From Cyclobacteriaceae bacterium (GTDB taxonomy: Bacteria > Bacteroidota > Bacteroidia > Cytophagales > Cyclobacteriaceae): a DNA stretch of 64,000 nt. The notes beneath the pieces were generated by a model. That model did not search any database. It was not told the DNA's origin and saw nothing but the letters and a program-made list of their open reading frames with translations. The stretch is taken from assembly GCA_019638395.1 (NCBI GenBank), contig JAHBTX010000002.1, positions 620,001-684,000 on the forward strand. Direction: 5' to 3'. Made by a program: the position numbers and the translations under genes. Of this stretch, positions 43,193 through 53,180 are shown piece by piece (position 1 is the first letter of the stretch; each line of letters begins with the position of its first letter).

Positions 43193-43735
43193 TTACGAAA
43201 TAAGTATGATCTTAAACTTTTGATTAGCTAAAATCCAAACAGACGAAAATAAAAGTATCCAGCCGAGTGTTTGTAATACATAGGCTCGGGTATATTTTTC
43301 TTGCACGATGGTTTTATAGAGCAACCCAAAATGAATAATTACAAATATTATTGGAAGAGTAAACACCCCAATATTCAGATACTTACTGAGCCATCCAAGA
43401 TCATTCACATTGCGATAATTCATAATTCCAGAGAGCAATTCCAGATAGAAACACGTGAATAAGAATGGAAACCAAAGCATGTTTCCTTTGAAACGGATGA
43501 TATAGTAAACTGAGAAAGAGGTTAGGAGTGTAACAGCAGGCCCCACCACACTAACCACCATAAAGTCTTCCGTTGAATTCCATTGCAATGCTTTAGGATA
43601 AGCAGTGTTTAACGTCATCACCATTTCGTAACCAATGAGTTTGCCCATTAGCCAGTGAGCAAACTCATGTGTTAAAAAACAGAAAAAAACTGCTCCAAGC
43701 GAAGCAGCTGCTAACGTTGTTTTGGAAAACGTCAT
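43193..43735 (-). CDS. M50-like integral membrane metalloprotease-type protein
   Basis: This 180-residue protein has about five hydrophobic helices. The first contains THEFAHWLMG with the zinc motif HExxH (H23, E24, H27), as in site-2-protease and other M50-like membrane peptidases. A later NDLGWLSKY could provide a third ligand, but the usual NPDG motif is not seen, so activity is uncertain. Its ATG overlaps the stop of the S9 peptidase by four bases (ATGA), so the two are co-translated. Substrate unknown. Confidence 0.65.
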   Translation of the reverse strand: MTFSKTTLAAASLGAVFFCFLTHEFAHWLMGKLIGYEMVMTLNTAYPKALQWNSTEDFMVVSVVGPAVTLLTSFSVYYIIRFKGNMLWFPFLFTCFYLELLSGIMNYRNVNDLGWLSKYLNIGVFTLPIIFVIIHFGLLYKTIVQEKYTRAYVLQTLGWILLFSSVWILANQKFKIILIS

Positions 43736-45912
43736 TGCTTCACCGTAGCGGGTGCAGGCTCCGGATGTTTCGCATACCGTTCAAAGAATTCAATTACACG
43801 CAACATATGATCCATCATTCTTCCTGGATTACCGCTGCGCGTTAGTTCATGGCCTTCGCGCGGGTAGCGAATGTATTCCACAGGTTTATTCAGAATCTTT
43901 AAACTTTTGTACAGCATTTCAGATTGGATAACACCGGTTCGCAAATCCTGATCGCCATGTATAATCAATAGCGGAGTATTAATCTTATCTACGTAGGTGA
44001 GTGGTGATTCAAAATCTAATACAGCTTTTGTTTCTTTATCCCACGGCCAGCCACCAAAGTTGGTAGGTACCAGTCGCCAGGCATTGCCTTCGCCCATAAA
44101 CGTGGTAAGTTCATACACACCGCGTTGCGCGTTGGCGGCTTTAAAGCGATTATCATGGCCCACAATCCACGCCACCATATAACCGGCATAACTTCCACCT
44201 TCTACAAACAGTTGATCTTTATCAATCCAGGTGTGTTGTTTAATAGCTTCATCTAACGAAGCGAGTATATCGCCAGCAGGCCCGGTACCCCAGTCTTTAA
44301 AATTTCCTTTCTTAAACTTATCGCCATAGCCACCACTGCCGCGCGGATTGCAATACACCAAACCATAACCCCAGCTATTTTCCAATTGATACTCATGCCA
44401 CATACTAAAAATACCAGGGCCCCACATAGCCGCTGGTCCACCATGGATGTTAAGAATAGTGGGATATTTCAATCCGTCTTTTTTGTTGGCGGGTTCTTGT
44501 ACCCAATACTGAATCTTTGTTCCGTCAGGACGTGTGAACCAATATTCTTTTGGCGAACTGATAAGACGGTTCTTAACCCAGCCTTCGTTTAGTTGTGTAA
44601 GCTGACGATTGGATTTGTCTTTTAAGTTGTAGAGATATACCTCCCACGGGTTTTTAGTTTCGGTAAGGGCATACACCACTTTATCGCCACGCACATCAAA
44701 ATCATTTACACCATTATCGTTACCGAAGATTTTTGTAATGGCTCCACCCTTGGCGGGAATACTGAACAACGGAATATCGCCTTCGGTTTGCGAGGTAAAA
44801 TAAATGGTCTTACCATCAACTGACCACATGTGGCTGCCGATGTCGCGATCGAGTGAAGCAGTTAAAAGGGCAGGCTTACCTCCGGCCGCAGCAACAATGG
44901 CCAGATTGCTTTGTGTGGCATGACGATTATCAATTGCGGTAGCATAAAAAGTAACGTGTGTGCCATCGGGCGAGTAAGTTGGATTTGAAATACTATAGCC
45001 GGGCCACGTTAAAAACTCTTTTGCGTTTTTACTGGCCACATCAATTATCCACAGATCACTATCTTGCTCCCGATCGGGATGAATTTTATAAACCCGCGAA
45101 GAACAAATAATACTCTTGCCATCGGGCGACCAGCTTGCTGATTGAAAATCCTGAAAGCCTTGTGTGAGTTGAATGTCTTTATCGTCCGAGCCAATGGTTT
45201 TGATAAAGAGGTGTGAAAAACTTTCCTCTGGATTAAGATTAAGTTCGCCTTGAAAATCCTGACGCACTAACACGCGTGGATTGTTATCGAAATTATTTTT
45301 TGCTAACCAGGCCCGCACTTCCGTTAATGAACCATCCGGACTATTCGCTACACTTTTGCGTTCATCGGCTTTCAGATTTTTGAAGTTGGGCTCATCGCCT
45401 TGCGTGCGTCCGGGCCGCTCGTACGGCCACGGTGTTTTACCTTCTATTTTTGAAAACGGAATACTGGCCGAATATAAAATCTTTTTCCCATCAGGGGACC
45501 ATTGTGGATTGCTCGCACCATATTCTGCTTTTGTTATTGCGTGTGCTTCGCCACCACTTAATGGTAATAACCATAACTGCGATTTATCGCCATCAGTACG
45601 CACAAAAAGAATTTGTTTACCATCAGGGCTCCAGCTTGGCGAGCCGTCATTTCGATCACCAAAGGTTAATTGCAAAGGTTCTGTTTTATTTACCAGATCA
45701 AGCAAATAAAGATTGCGCGTGTAGTAATATTCATTTTCATTTTTTACACCCTTGCGGTTAACCACCAACACGGCTTTGGCACCATCAGGCGAAATCTGAA
45801 TTTGATTGGTGGTGGCTATTTTCAGTAAGTCTGATGCCACAACCGGAGTTTTGCCTTGGCTGTAACCTGATACAACGATCAGCATCAGCATAAATGCCTT
45901 TAACAGTTTCAT
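43732..45912 (-). CDS. Secreted S9 family peptidase (prolyl oligopeptidase type)
   Basis: This 726-residue protein has a signal peptide (FMLMLIVVSGYSQG). A seven-blade propeller of TolB-like repeats (SPSWSPDGKQILFVRTDGD and others) narrows access to a C-terminal alpha/beta hydrolase. The catalytic triad is visible: Ser in GGSYAGYMVAW, Asp in IIHGDQDLRTG, His in PREGHELTRSG. These enzymes cleave short peptides (acyl-aminoacyl or dipeptidyl peptidases). It is periplasmic by inference and overlaps the M50-like gene that follows, an unusual operon partner. Confidence 0.93.
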   Translation of the reverse strand: MKLLKAFMLMLIVVSGYSQGKTPVVASDLLKIATTNQIQISPDGAKAVLVVNRKGVKNENEYYYTRNLYLLDLVNKTEPLQLTFGDRNDGSPSWSPDGKQILFVRTDGDKSQLWLLPLSGGEAHAITKAEYGASNPQWSPDGKKILYSASIPFSKIEGKTPWPYERPGRTQGDEPNFKNLKADERKSVANSPDGSLTEVRAWLAKNNFDNNPRVLVRQDFQGELNLNPEESFSHLFIKTIGSDDKDIQLTQGFQDFQSASWSPDGKSIICSSRVYKIHPDREQDSDLWIIDVASKNAKEFLTWPGYSISNPTYSPDGTHVTFYATAIDNRHATQSNLAIVAAAGGKPALLTASLDRDIGSHMWSVDGKTIYFTSQTEGDIPLFSIPAKGGAITKIFGNDNGVNDFDVRGDKVVYALTETKNPWEVYLYNLKDKSNRQLTQLNEGWVKNRLISSPKEYWFTRPDGTKIQYWVQEPANKKDGLKYPTILNIHGGPAAMWGPGIFSMWHEYQLENSWGYGLVYCNPRGSGGYGDKFKKGNFKDWGTGPAGDILASLDEAIKQHTWIDKDQLFVEGGSYAGYMVAWIVGHDNRFKAANAQRGVYELTTFMGEGNAWRLVPTNFGGWPWDKETKAVLDFESPLTYVDKINTPLLIIHGDQDLRTGVIQSEMLYKSLKILNKPVEYIRYPREGHELTRSGNPGRMMDHMLRVIEFFERYAKHPEPAPATVKQ

Positions 45913-46021
45913 AAACGTTTGAGATTATAAGTTTGAAAATGAACAAAAAAGAAATCGTGCGTAATTTGTTTAGGATGAGCGGGTGTTTGCTGTTTTGTTT
46001 TTGGGTTATATAATGAAGGAC

Positions 46022-47542
46022 TTACTCAGCCACCATGGCCAGAATGTCATCTACATATTCGCGCGAGTTACTGAGGCGTGGCACTTTATTCTGGCCGCCC
46101 AATTTGCCACGTTTTTTCATCCAGTTATAAAATGTTCCTTCGGCTACCGGATGTACAGTGGGTGCTACCAATGCAATATCGTGGGTTCGTTTGGCGTCAT
46201 AATCAGAGTTAACCTTACGCAACGTTTCGTCCAGCAACGCAATAAACTCTTTCATATCGCGCGGTCGCGTTATAAACTCAATAATCCATTCGTGTCCGCC
46301 CCGCTTGGATTTTTGCAGGTAGATGGGCGCAGCAGTAAAATTATCAATAACAGCCCCTGTTTGTTCGCAAGCCACCGTAATAGCTGTTTCAGCATTTTCT
46401 ATTATTACTTCTTCGCCAAAAGCATTTATAAAATGTTTGGTGCGCCCTGAAATTCGAATGCGGTAGGGTGCAATGCAGGTAAACTTAACGGTATCGCCAA
46501 TGCTATACCGCCACAAACCCGCATTGGTGGTAATAAGCATCGCATAATTTTTGCCCAACTCAACATCGGCCAGCGAAATAGCCTCCGGATACTCTTTGTC
46601 AAGTTCTTCAACTGGTATAAACTCATAAAAAACCCCGTAATCCAACATGAGTAGCAGGTCTTCAGAATTTGGTTGATCCTGAATACCAAAAAATCCTTCA
46701 CTGGCATTATAGGTTTCCCAATACTTCATGCTATCGTCAGGAATAAGCGAGCGGAACAAATTGCGATAAGGTTTAAAAGCAACTGCACCATGAAAGAAAA
46801 CCTCCAGGTTGGGCCATACTTCCAGAATAGAGCTTTTGTTTTCTTTGTTGAGAATGTATTGCAATAACAACACCGTCCAGGTGGGTACACCGGCAATGTT
46901 GGTTACGTTTACATCAATCGTTTCGCGGGCAAGCCGTTCAATTTTTTCTTCCCAGTTGGGCATTAGTGCAACTTCTAAACTGGGCGTGCGAATAAACTGC
47001 GCCCAGGGGGGCAGGTTTTGCATAATTACAGCCGATACATCGCCATAATGCGAAGAAGCCGTTGGCTCAAATTCGTTTACTTGTGAGCTACCACCCACAG
47101 CCAGGCTCTTGCCCGAAAACATTTTGGTATCGGGGTAATTGTTTACATAGATAGATAGCAAATCCTTACCACCTTTGAAGTGGCACTCTTCTAATGCTTC
47201 GTTTGTAACGGGAATAAATTTACTGCGGGCATTGGTGGTGCCGCTTGATTTGGCAAACCACTTTACTTCCGTAGGCCACAGTACATTTTGCTCGCCCCGC
47301 ATTAACCGATCGATGTACGGAAACAACTGCTCGTAGGTGTGCACAGGTACCCTGCGTTTGTAGTCTTCATAGTCAACTAATTCATCGAAGGCATATTTCT
47401 GACCAAACTCTGTATAACGTGCTGTGTTGAGTAATTTTTTCAATACTTCATCCTGCACATCGTGCGGGTATTTCTTGAACAACTCGATCTGGTGAATGCG
47501 TTTGCGCATTACCCAGGTTAGAATGGAGTTTAGGATTTGCAT
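46022..47542 (-). CDS. GH3 family acyl-adenylating enzyme
   Basis: This 506-residue protein of the GH3 (auxin-responsive promoter) family adenylates a carboxylate and, in plants, joins it to an amino acid. The ATP motif is WFAKSSGTTNARSKFIPVT, the YNASEGFFGIQDQ segment holds the acyl-adenylate site, and GLWRYSIGDTVKFT precedes the hinge. Bacterial members are common in Bacteroidota but substrates are unknown. It ends a minus-strand run after lptB with 42 bases between, so co-transcription with recJ-lptB is plausible. No signal peptide. Confidence 0.9.
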   Translation of the reverse strand: MQILNSILTWVMRKRIHQIELFKKYPHDVQDEVLKKLLNTARYTEFGQKYAFDELVDYEDYKRRVPVHTYEQLFPYIDRLMRGEQNVLWPTEVKWFAKSSGTTNARSKFIPVTNEALEECHFKGGKDLLSIYVNNYPDTKMFSGKSLAVGGSSQVNEFEPTASSHYGDVSAVIMQNLPPWAQFIRTPSLEVALMPNWEEKIERLARETIDVNVTNIAGVPTWTVLLLQYILNKENKSSILEVWPNLEVFFHGAVAFKPYRNLFRSLIPDDSMKYWETYNASEGFFGIQDQPNSEDLLLMLDYGVFYEFIPVEELDKEYPEAISLADVELGKNYAMLITTNAGLWRYSIGDTVKFTCIAPYRIRISGRTKHFINAFGEEVIIENAETAITVACEQTGAVIDNFTAAPIYLQKSKRGGHEWIIEFITRPRDMKEFIALLDETLRKVNSDYDAKRTHDIALVAPTVHPVAEGTFYNWMKKRGKLGGQNKVPRLSNSREYVDDILAMVAE

Positions 47543-47584
47543 AGGCTGGGTAAAAATAGAGCAGGCTTACACGATTACCAAAAC

Positions 47585-48328
47585 CTACTCGCTGGCAACT
47601 TTCGATCTGCGAAGCTGAAAATTTTGCCCGAGGTAAACTTTACGCACCATGGGGTCATCGGCCAACTCTTGCGCGGTGCCCGCTTTAAACAGTTTGCCTT
47701 CCACCATCAGGTAAGCACGGTCGGTAATGGAAAGTGTTTCGTCCACATTATGATCGGTAATCAGAATACCAATATTTTTCTTTTTTAACCGGGCAACTAT
47801 ACCCTGAATTTCTTCTACGGCAATCGGATCCACTCCGGCAAAAGGTTCGTCTAACAAAACAAAACTCGGATCAACAGCCAATGCGCGTGCTATTTCTGTT
47901 CGCCTTCGTTCGCCACCGGAAAGTACCATACCCAGGTTTTTGCGCACATGGGTAAGGCTAAATTCTTCCAGCAGTTTTTCAACCTTCTCTTTGCGATCCA
48001 CTTTTGACATACTATGCATTTCAAGCGGTGCCATGATGTTTTCTTCTACCGTTAGTTTGCGAAACACGGAAGCTTCCTGTGCCAGGTAGCCTATACCCAG
48101 CTTGGCCCGCTCAAACATGGGCAACTCGGTAATATCTTGTTGGTCGAGGTAAATCTTCCCTTCATTGGGTTTTATTAACCCAACAATCATGTAAAAGCTG
48201 GTTGTTTTACCAGCGCCATTTGGGCCCAGCAAACCAACAATTTCTCCTTGCTCTACCTTAACTGAAACATTGTTAACAACGGTTCTCTTTTTGTATCGCT
48301 TAATAAGGTTATCGGCTCGCAATATCAT
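47585..48328 (-). CDS. lptB: LPS export ABC transporter ATP-binding protein LptB
   Basis: LptB is the cytoplasmic ATPase of the Lpt bridge that moves lipopolysaccharide from the inner to the outer membrane. The Walker A is [10 protein letters not shown], the Q-loop [18 protein letters not shown], the signature [16 protein letters not shown], and the Walker [14 protein letters not shown], followed by the switch [10 protein letters not shown]. The 247-residue length is normal, and the [12 protein letters not shown] motif is specific to LptB. It starts two bases after the recJ stop, forming an operon with it. Partner genes lptF/G are not in the window. Confidence 0.95.
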   Translation of the reverse strand: MILRADNLIKRYKKRTVVNNVSVKVEQGEIVGLLGPNGAGKTTSFYMIVGLIKPNEGKIYLDQQDITELPMFERAKLGIGYLAQEASVFRKLTVEENIMAPLEMHSMSKVDRKEKVEKLLEEFSLTHVRKNLGMVLSGGERRRTEIARALAVDPSFVLLDEPFAGVDPIAVEEIQGIVARLKKKNIGILITDHNVDETLSITDRAYLMVEGKLFKAGTAQELADDPMVRKVYLGQNFQLRRSKVASE

Positions 48329-48330
48329 GG

Positions 48331-50031
48331 TTAATCAAATTTAAGGTCTTTGATGCGGAGTTGCATGGACGTAAATCCGTTATAGGTGTTTTCATCCAAA
48401 GTAAAGGCCATTCTGAAAGTAAGCCCGGCAGCCAGTGCCTCGTAGTGCTGCATGGCATCAAATGCTACCGCACTAAATACCGATTCGTTGCCTGCCTGCC
48501 CAGCCAGAAAGCGAACGTGCCGGTCTTTAAAACTACTAAGTGCATTTTGTACAAATACACCCTTCGCTTCAAAAACAGGTTTATGATTTTCAGGGCCAAA
48601 CGGGGCCATTTGTTTTAGTACATTATTAAACTTGCCATTCATGGCATCGAACTGAACCGGTACATCTATTTCAACAATAGGTGTAAGCATCTCTTCGGTA
48701 AGATTTTGTGCTACCTCTTCTTCAAAGCGTTGCTGAAAAGCAACCAGATTTGATTTATCTAATGTAAGGCCGGCTGCATATTTATGGCCTCCAAACTTTT
48801 CAAGCAAGTCGCTGCAAGCCTGAATGGCTTTGTATAAATCAAAGTTGTGAACACTGCGGGCCGAACCGGTAATTTTATCGTTCGATTCTGTAAGAATAAT
48901 TGTGGGTCGATAAAATTTTTCTACACAACGGGCAGCCACAATTCCGATTACACCTTTGTGCCACGTTTCTTTAAACAATACAGTTGATTTGGCATTGCGC
49001 AATTGCTCATTCGATTCAATCATGGCAATTGCCTCTTCCGTAATGCTCAGATCGAACTCCCTGCGTAAATCATTTTTCAGATTCACTTTCTCAGCAAGTT
49101 CATTCGCTTCTTCCAGTGTGGTACAGATTAACAACTCTACAGCAGCCCGTGCATGTGCTACACGACCTGCAGCGTTTATTCGTGGCCCGAGGGTAAACAC
49201 AATTCCGGATATATCGAGGTCGGTTTTAATAGCTGCAATATCTTTTAATGCCTGTAGCCCCGGGCGTGGAGATTGATTGAGCTTTTGTAATCCGAAATGT
49301 GCGAGTATCCGATTCTCACCATTAATAGGTACAATATCCGAAGCAATACTTACCACCACCAAATCAAGATAGGGTAATGCATCTTGCGGATTTCCGTAGC
49401 GTGCTGAATAGGCTTGCACTAATTTAAACCCAAGTCCGCAACCGCTTAATTCTTTAAAAGGATAGTTGCAATCTTCGCGCTTGGGATCAAGTACGGCTAC
49501 AGCATTGGGAATTTCGCCACCGGGCAGGTGATGATCGCAAATAATAAAATCGATGCCCTTATGACGCGCCAGCGTTACCATGTCTGCGGCTTTGATGCCC
49601 AGATCAAGCGCAATGATTAAACTGAAGTTATTTTCTTCGGCCCAAATAATACCGGCTTCAGAAACACCATAACCTTCGGCATACCGATCGGGTATATAAA
49701 AATCGCACTGCGGATAAAAACTTTTGATATAGCTATACACAAGGGCCACGGCTGTGGTTCCATCCACATCGTAATCGCCATAGATCAATATTTTCTCCTG
49801 CCTGTCAACGGCTTGCTTCAGCCGTTCTACTGCTTCTTGCATATCGGTAAGCAGAAACGGATCGTGCAAATGATCTAACGAGGGTCTGAAAAAATTTTTG
49901 GCAGAATCAAAATCGCGAATGCCGCGTTGCCACAACACAGTGGCCAGGTAAGGGTTTACATTTATAGTTTTGGTAAGCGCCTCCAGTTCGGGCAAGGCCG
50001 GTGTAGGTTTATATTGCCAGCGCTTTTGCAT
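48331..50031 (-). CDS. recJ: Single-stranded-DNA exonuclease RecJ
   Basis: RecJ degrades single-stranded DNA 5' to 3' in recombination and mismatch repair. The DHH phosphoesterase motifs are present: [32 protein letters not shown] and [13 protein letters not shown]. The DHHA1 part has [12 protein letters not shown], followed by an OB-fold region (to [11 protein letters not shown]-like end, [11 protein letters not shown]). Length 566 is typical. It starts directly after the stop of the glycine-rich protein gene and is followed two bases later by lptB, so all three are read together. Confidence 0.95.
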   Translation of the reverse strand: MQKRWQYKPTPALPELEALTKTINVNPYLATVLWQRGIRDFDSAKNFFRPSLDHLHDPFLLTDMQEAVERLKQAVDRQEKILIYGDYDVDGTTAVALVYSYIKSFYPQCDFYIPDRYAEGYGVSEAGIIWAEENNFSLIIALDLGIKAADMVTLARHKGIDFIICDHHLPGGEIPNAVAVLDPKREDCNYPFKELSGCGLGFKLVQAYSARYGNPQDALPYLDLVVVSIASDIVPINGENRILAHFGLQKLNQSPRPGLQALKDIAAIKTDLDISGIVFTLGPRINAAGRVAHARAAVELLICTTLEEANELAEKVNLKNDLRREFDLSITEEAIAMIESNEQLRNAKSTVLFKETWHKGVIGIVAARCVEKFYRPTIILTESNDKITGSARSVHNFDLYKAIQACSDLLEKFGGHKYAAGLTLDKSNLVAFQQRFEEEVAQNLTEEMLTPIVEIDVPVQFDAMNGKFNNVLKQMAPFGPENHKPVFEAKGVFVQNALSSFKDRHVRFLAGQAGNESVFSAVAFDAMQHYEALAAGLTFRMAFTLDENTYNGFTSMQLRIKDLKFD

Positions 50032-50811
50032 TTAGTTCTGGTTAAAGGTTACGGTACCGGTTTTTCCAGACTGGCCTTCTTCACCATGTGCACCGCGTAC
50101 CCCATTTTTACCATCACGCATACTGCCCAGGCCAGCTAATCCGCCCTGCCCTGCTTTACCACCTTCGCCACCAACTCCGCCATAGTTTCGGATGTGCACC
50201 TTACTGTTTATCCATACTTGTATGGGTGGGCATCTTTTGCACTGTATGGTAAGGTTGCCGCCCTGGCCACCATTGCCGCCCCGCATGCCACTTCCGCCCT
50301 GGCCTCCATCACCCCCGGGGCAAACCCTTGTTCCGGGTCCACCTCCACCACCGTTGCCACCATCGCCCCCATTGCCACCATTACCTCCGTTTAAATTTAT
50401 GGTTAGCGACCCATCAATGATAAGCTCATCTGAATAGATGTACAGGTTGTTTCCATTTAGACCATCCTGACCATATTCTCCGTCTCTTCCTGCGTTAGCT
50501 TGCCGGCAAGGTGTTGGCTGATCGCTACCGGAAGCGCCAGCGGCTCCATCTTTGCCCCGCTTGCCACTACCATCTATCAAACAACCATTTCCAATTCGTG
50601 CAATGCGGGCATGCAAATAATTTTCGGCTTTTGCGCGGTTCAGTATAATTCGGGCGGAATCGCCCATTATCAATGTATCCACAACCAGAATGTCCGATCC
50701 TTCGATTACAAATTGCTGCCCTGGTTTTAGTATCAGTTTCTCCAAACGAATCTGAGCGGTAACGCCAAGGCTAACTACGGAAAGCAAAAAACCACACACC
50801 AATTTCAACAT
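50032..50811 (-). CDS. Secreted glycine-rich collagen-like protein
   Basis: This 259-residue protein has a signal peptide (about 1-20). Residues 25-80 and 120-140 form beta-strand-like stretches (SDILVVDTLIMGDSARIIL; YIYSDELIIDGSLTINL). They alternate with glycine blocks at 81-97, 107-120, 141-186 and 211-252, made of GGNGG and GxY triplets. Four Cys occur outside the signal (77, 102, 164, 191/194 region). The pattern recalls secreted proteins with parallel-beta frames and polyglycine II loops. It lies directly upstream of recJ without a gap, an odd association. An exact -7 box four bases before the ATG implies leaderless transcription. Function unknown; surface or adhesion role would be a guess. 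Confidence 0.75.
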   Translation of the reverse strand: MLKLVCGFLLSVVSLGVTAQIRLEKLILKPGQQFVIEGSDILVVDTLIMGDSARIILNRAKAENYLHARIARIGNGCLIDGSGKRGKDGAAGASGSDQPTPCRQANAGRDGEYGQDGLNGNNLYIYSDELIIDGSLTINLNGGNGGNGGDGGNGGGGGPGTRVCPGGDGGQGGSGMRGGNGGQGGNLTIQCKRCPPIQVWINSKVHIRNYGGVGGEGGKAGQGGLAGLGSMRDGKNGVRGAHGEEGQSGKTGTVTFNQN

Positions 50812-50815
50812 CGGG

Positions 50816-50823
50816 CAAAAATA
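50816..50823 (-). promoter_or_regulatory. -7 element directly before the glycine-rich gene
   Basis: The minus strand reads TATTTTTG, matching TAnnTTTG exactly, and ends four bases before the ATG at 50811. It predicts a leaderless message covering the glycine-rich gene, recJ and lptB. Confidence 0.4.
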
Positions 50824-50844
50824 AGAATAGAATCGGGGTTAAAA

Positions 50845-50873
50845 AGAAAGGCCCCGCATGGCGGGGCCTTTCT
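50845..50873 (-). terminator. Strong rho-independent terminator
   Basis: AGAAAGGCCCCGC (50845-50857), loop ATG, GCGGGGCCTTTCT (50861-50873). On the minus strand a TTTTT run follows, so it ends the SPOR-like gene transcript and separates it from the glycine-rich gene. Confidence 0.9.
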
Positions 50874-50891
50874 GCAAGAAACATACCGTTA

Positions 50892-51524
50892 TTATTTACC
50901 GGCTGCTGCTTTTTCGGCAACTACGCCTTCTAATACATCTTTAATTTCTACGCGCTGTCCGTCTTTATAAGGTACAATCCAGGCATCTTTTACGCCCATT
51001 TCGCGCATGTATTTTTTGAATTTGTCGGCTTCCCAATAATCGCGGAAGATACCGATGGTAAACTTTTGCTCTCCTTTTTCAGTTGCCTCACCACCAAAGT
51101 TGGGGTTGTTCTCGAAGTACTTGCTCAGATCTTTATTTTTAAAGGCTCCGATCTGAACTTTAAACACAACACCTCTGGAAAAATCCATGGAGTTGGCAGG
51201 TGGCGCAGCTTTTAGTTGTTCCAACTCAGCTTTGGCCGAGGTTAAATCGCCACGCATACGCGAAAGTTGATCTTCCAACTCGGCAATACGGGTGTTCTTC
51301 TGGCTGATCTGGTTGTTGAGGGTACTTACCTGGCCTTTCAATGCCGAGTTATCATTGTCGGCAGTTTGTTTGGCTTCGGTAAAGGTTTTTAGGTTTGACG
51401 GGTTCTTGGCGTATTCTTTGGCTTTCTTTTTCCATTCCTTCTTCTCTGCTTTAGAGAGTTGGGCGAAAACTTGCATGCCGGAAAAAATCAGCGCCAGGCA
51501 AATTAGTGCAACTTTAGTTTTCAT
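50892..51524 (-). CDS. Exported coiled-coil protein with SPOR-like C-terminus
   Basis: The protein has 210 residues: a signal peptide (LICLALIFSGMQVFAQ), a Lys-rich helical segment, a coiled coil with regular heptads (about 55-105, NNQISQKNTRIAELEDQLSR), and a C-terminal domain starting VVFKVQIGAFKNKDLSKYF. That last motif and IGIFRDYWEADKFKKYMREM resemble SPOR domains, which bind denuded peptidoglycan at division sites. A septal or cell-wall role is inferred; the SPOR match is by eye. It is a single gene with a strong terminator. Confidence 0.75.
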   Translation of the reverse strand: MKTKVALICLALIFSGMQVFAQLSKAEKKEWKKKAKEYAKNPSNLKTFTEAKQTADNDNSALKGQVSTLNNQISQKNTRIAELEDQLSRMRGDLTSAKAELEQLKAAPPANSMDFSRGVVFKVQIGAFKNKDLSKYFENNPNFGGEATEKGEQKFTIGIFRDYWEADKFKKYMREMGVKDAWIVPYKDGQRVEIKDVLEGVVAEKAAAGK

Positions 51525-51661
51525 TTTGATTTTGGTTGTGTTGGTTTAATCTGAGGTTAAAAGTAAGAAAATAATTTGGAAATGATGATTGTGATAGGCT
51601 TTTGTAGGAGTTGATGGTCGGGTTGAATCAACAGTTTGTCGGGGCTGAGGGCAACTATGTT

Positions 51662-51702
51662 AACCATACTTTAAATATGTCGTGCCAATTTAAAGTATGG
51701 TT
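51662..51702. repeat. Perfect 15-base inverted repeat
   Basis: AACCATACTTTAAAT (51662-51676) and ATTTAAAGTATGGTT (51688-51702) are exact inverses with an 11-base spacer. It lies 11 bases downstream of the fumC stop and about 140 bases upstream of the SPOR-like gene. It may end fumC transcription (TTAAC follows on the minus strand, a poor T-run) or be a regulator site for the next gene. Confidence 0.65.
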
Positions 51703-51713
51703 TAAAAATGTTC

Positions 51714-53099
51714 TTACACCATCTTCTCCGGCCGCACCCACTGATCAAACTGCTCGCTGGTAACCAATCCTAATTCAATAGCCGCTTCCCGCAACGTTTT
51801 GTTTTCCTTGTGCGCCTTCTTGGCAATTTTAGCTGCATTGTCGTACCCGATGTGCGAGTTGAGTGATGTTACCAACATCAACGAGTTTTCCATGTGTTGT
51901 TTAATGATAGAAAGATTGGGTTCAATGCCGGTAGCACACTTATCGTTGAACGAAACACAGGCATCGCCAAGTAAGCGTGCTGATTGTAATACATTCGAAG
52001 CAATTACCGGTTTAAATACGTTCAACTCGAAATGACCATTGGAACCACCAATAGAAACCGCCACATCGTTACCCATTACCTGTGCACAAACCATAGTTAA
52101 CGCTTCGGGTTGTGTGGGGTTTACTTTACCGGGCATGATAGATGAACCGGGTTCGTTATCGGGAATAATAATTTCACCAATGCCAGAACGAGGGCCAGAA
52201 CTTAACATGCGGATGTCGTTACCGATTTTCATCAAGGCCACTGCAGCACGCTTCAACGCACCGCTTAGTTCTACCATTGCATCGTGCGCAGCTAAGGCCT
52301 CAAACTTATTAGGAGCGGTTACAAACGGATAGCCGGTTAACGTAGCAATGTGTTTGGCAACCAATACATCGTAACCTTTGGGTGTGTTGAGTCCGGTGCC
52401 TACTGCCGTTCCGCCTAAAGCCAACTCTTTCACAGCTTCCAATGCATTGTTAATGGCTTTTATGCTGTTATCAATTTGCTGCACATAACCACCAAACTCT
52501 TGCCCTAAGGTTAGTGGAGTAGCATCCATAAAGTGGGTGCGTCCGGTCTTCACAATATTTTTATACTCAGCCGATTTTTTGGCCAGCGTATCGCGTAGCT
52601 TCTTCATCCCCGGAAGGGTAACTTCCACTACTTGCTTATAAGAAGCAATGTGCATGGCGGTAGGAAAGGTATCGTTGCTGCTTTGCGATTTGTTTACATC
52701 ATCGTTAGGGTGAAGCACTTTTTTTTCATCGGTAAGTTTGCCACCGCTTAATACATGCGCGCGGTAAGCAATTACTTCGTTAGCATTCATGTTACTTTGT
52801 GTGCCCGAACCAGTTTGCCAGATTACCAATGGGAACTGATCATCTAATTTGCCCGCAATAATTTCATCGCATGCTTTGGCGATTAAGTCTTTCTTTTCGG
52901 CAGACAGCACGCCTAATTCAAAGTTGGTGATAGCCGCAGCTTTTTTCAGATAGCCAAACGCATAGATTATTTCTTTGGGCATGCTGGCTTCGGGCCCGAT
53001 TTTAAAATTGTTGCGCGAGCGTTCGGTTTGTGCGCCCCAGTATTTATCGGCTGGCACTTGTACTTCGCCCATCGTGTCTTTTTCTATGCGGTAGCTCAT
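51714..53099 (-). CDS. fumC: Class II fumarate hydratase
   Basis: FumC interconverts fumarate and malate in the TCA cycle as an iron-free cytoplasmic tetramer. The signature [16 protein letters not shown] is intact; the flexible loop containing the catalytic Ser lies just before it. Upstream regions include [18 protein letters not shown] and [20 protein letters not shown]. At 461 residues it has the family's length. Aspartase and argininosuccinate lyase share the fold, but the N-terminal [20 protein letters not shown] and the substrate-site segments favour fumarase. A -7 box TATTTTTG precedes it. Single gene. Confidence 0.95.
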   Translation of the reverse strand: MSYRIEKDTMGEVQVPADKYWGAQTERSRNNFKIGPEASMPKEIIYAFGYLKKAAAITNFELGVLSAEKKDLIAKACDEIIAGKLDDQFPLVIWQTGSGTQSNMNANEVIAYRAHVLSGGKLTDEKKVLHPNDDVNKSQSSNDTFPTAMHIASYKQVVEVTLPGMKKLRDTLAKKSAEYKNIVKTGRTHFMDATPLTLGQEFGGYVQQIDNSIKAINNALEAVKELALGGTAVGTGLNTPKGYDVLVAKHIATLTGYPFVTAPNKFEALAAHDAMVELSGALKRAAVALMKIGNDIRMLSSGPRSGIGEIIIPDNEPGSSIMPGKVNPTQPEALTMVCAQVMGNDVAVSIGGSNGHFELNVFKPVIASNVLQSARLLGDACVSFNDKCATGIEPNLSIIKQHMENSLMLVTSLNSHIGYDNAAKIAKKAHKENKTLREAAIELGLVTSEQFDQWVRPEKMV

Positions 53100-53125
53100 A
53101 TTATGTAGTTATTTAATTCAGTAAG

Positions 53126-53133
53126 CAAAAATA
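53126..53133 (-). promoter_or_regulatory. -7 promoter element of fumC
   Basis: The minus strand reads TATTTTTG, an exact TAnnTTTG match, 26 bases upstream of the fumC ATG at 53099. No clear -33 partner was seen. Confidence 0.45.
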
Positions 53134-53180
53134 TTGATTTGAGATTTGATTCTGGTCTGTAAAACAATGTTTATTGAAGT

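Noticed and set aside
50080-50400. Tandem-looking DNA repeats, at first glance array-like
   Set aside because: The periodicity follows Gly codons of the glycine-rich protein; units are not identical and there are no spacers of constant length, so it is not a CRISPR array.
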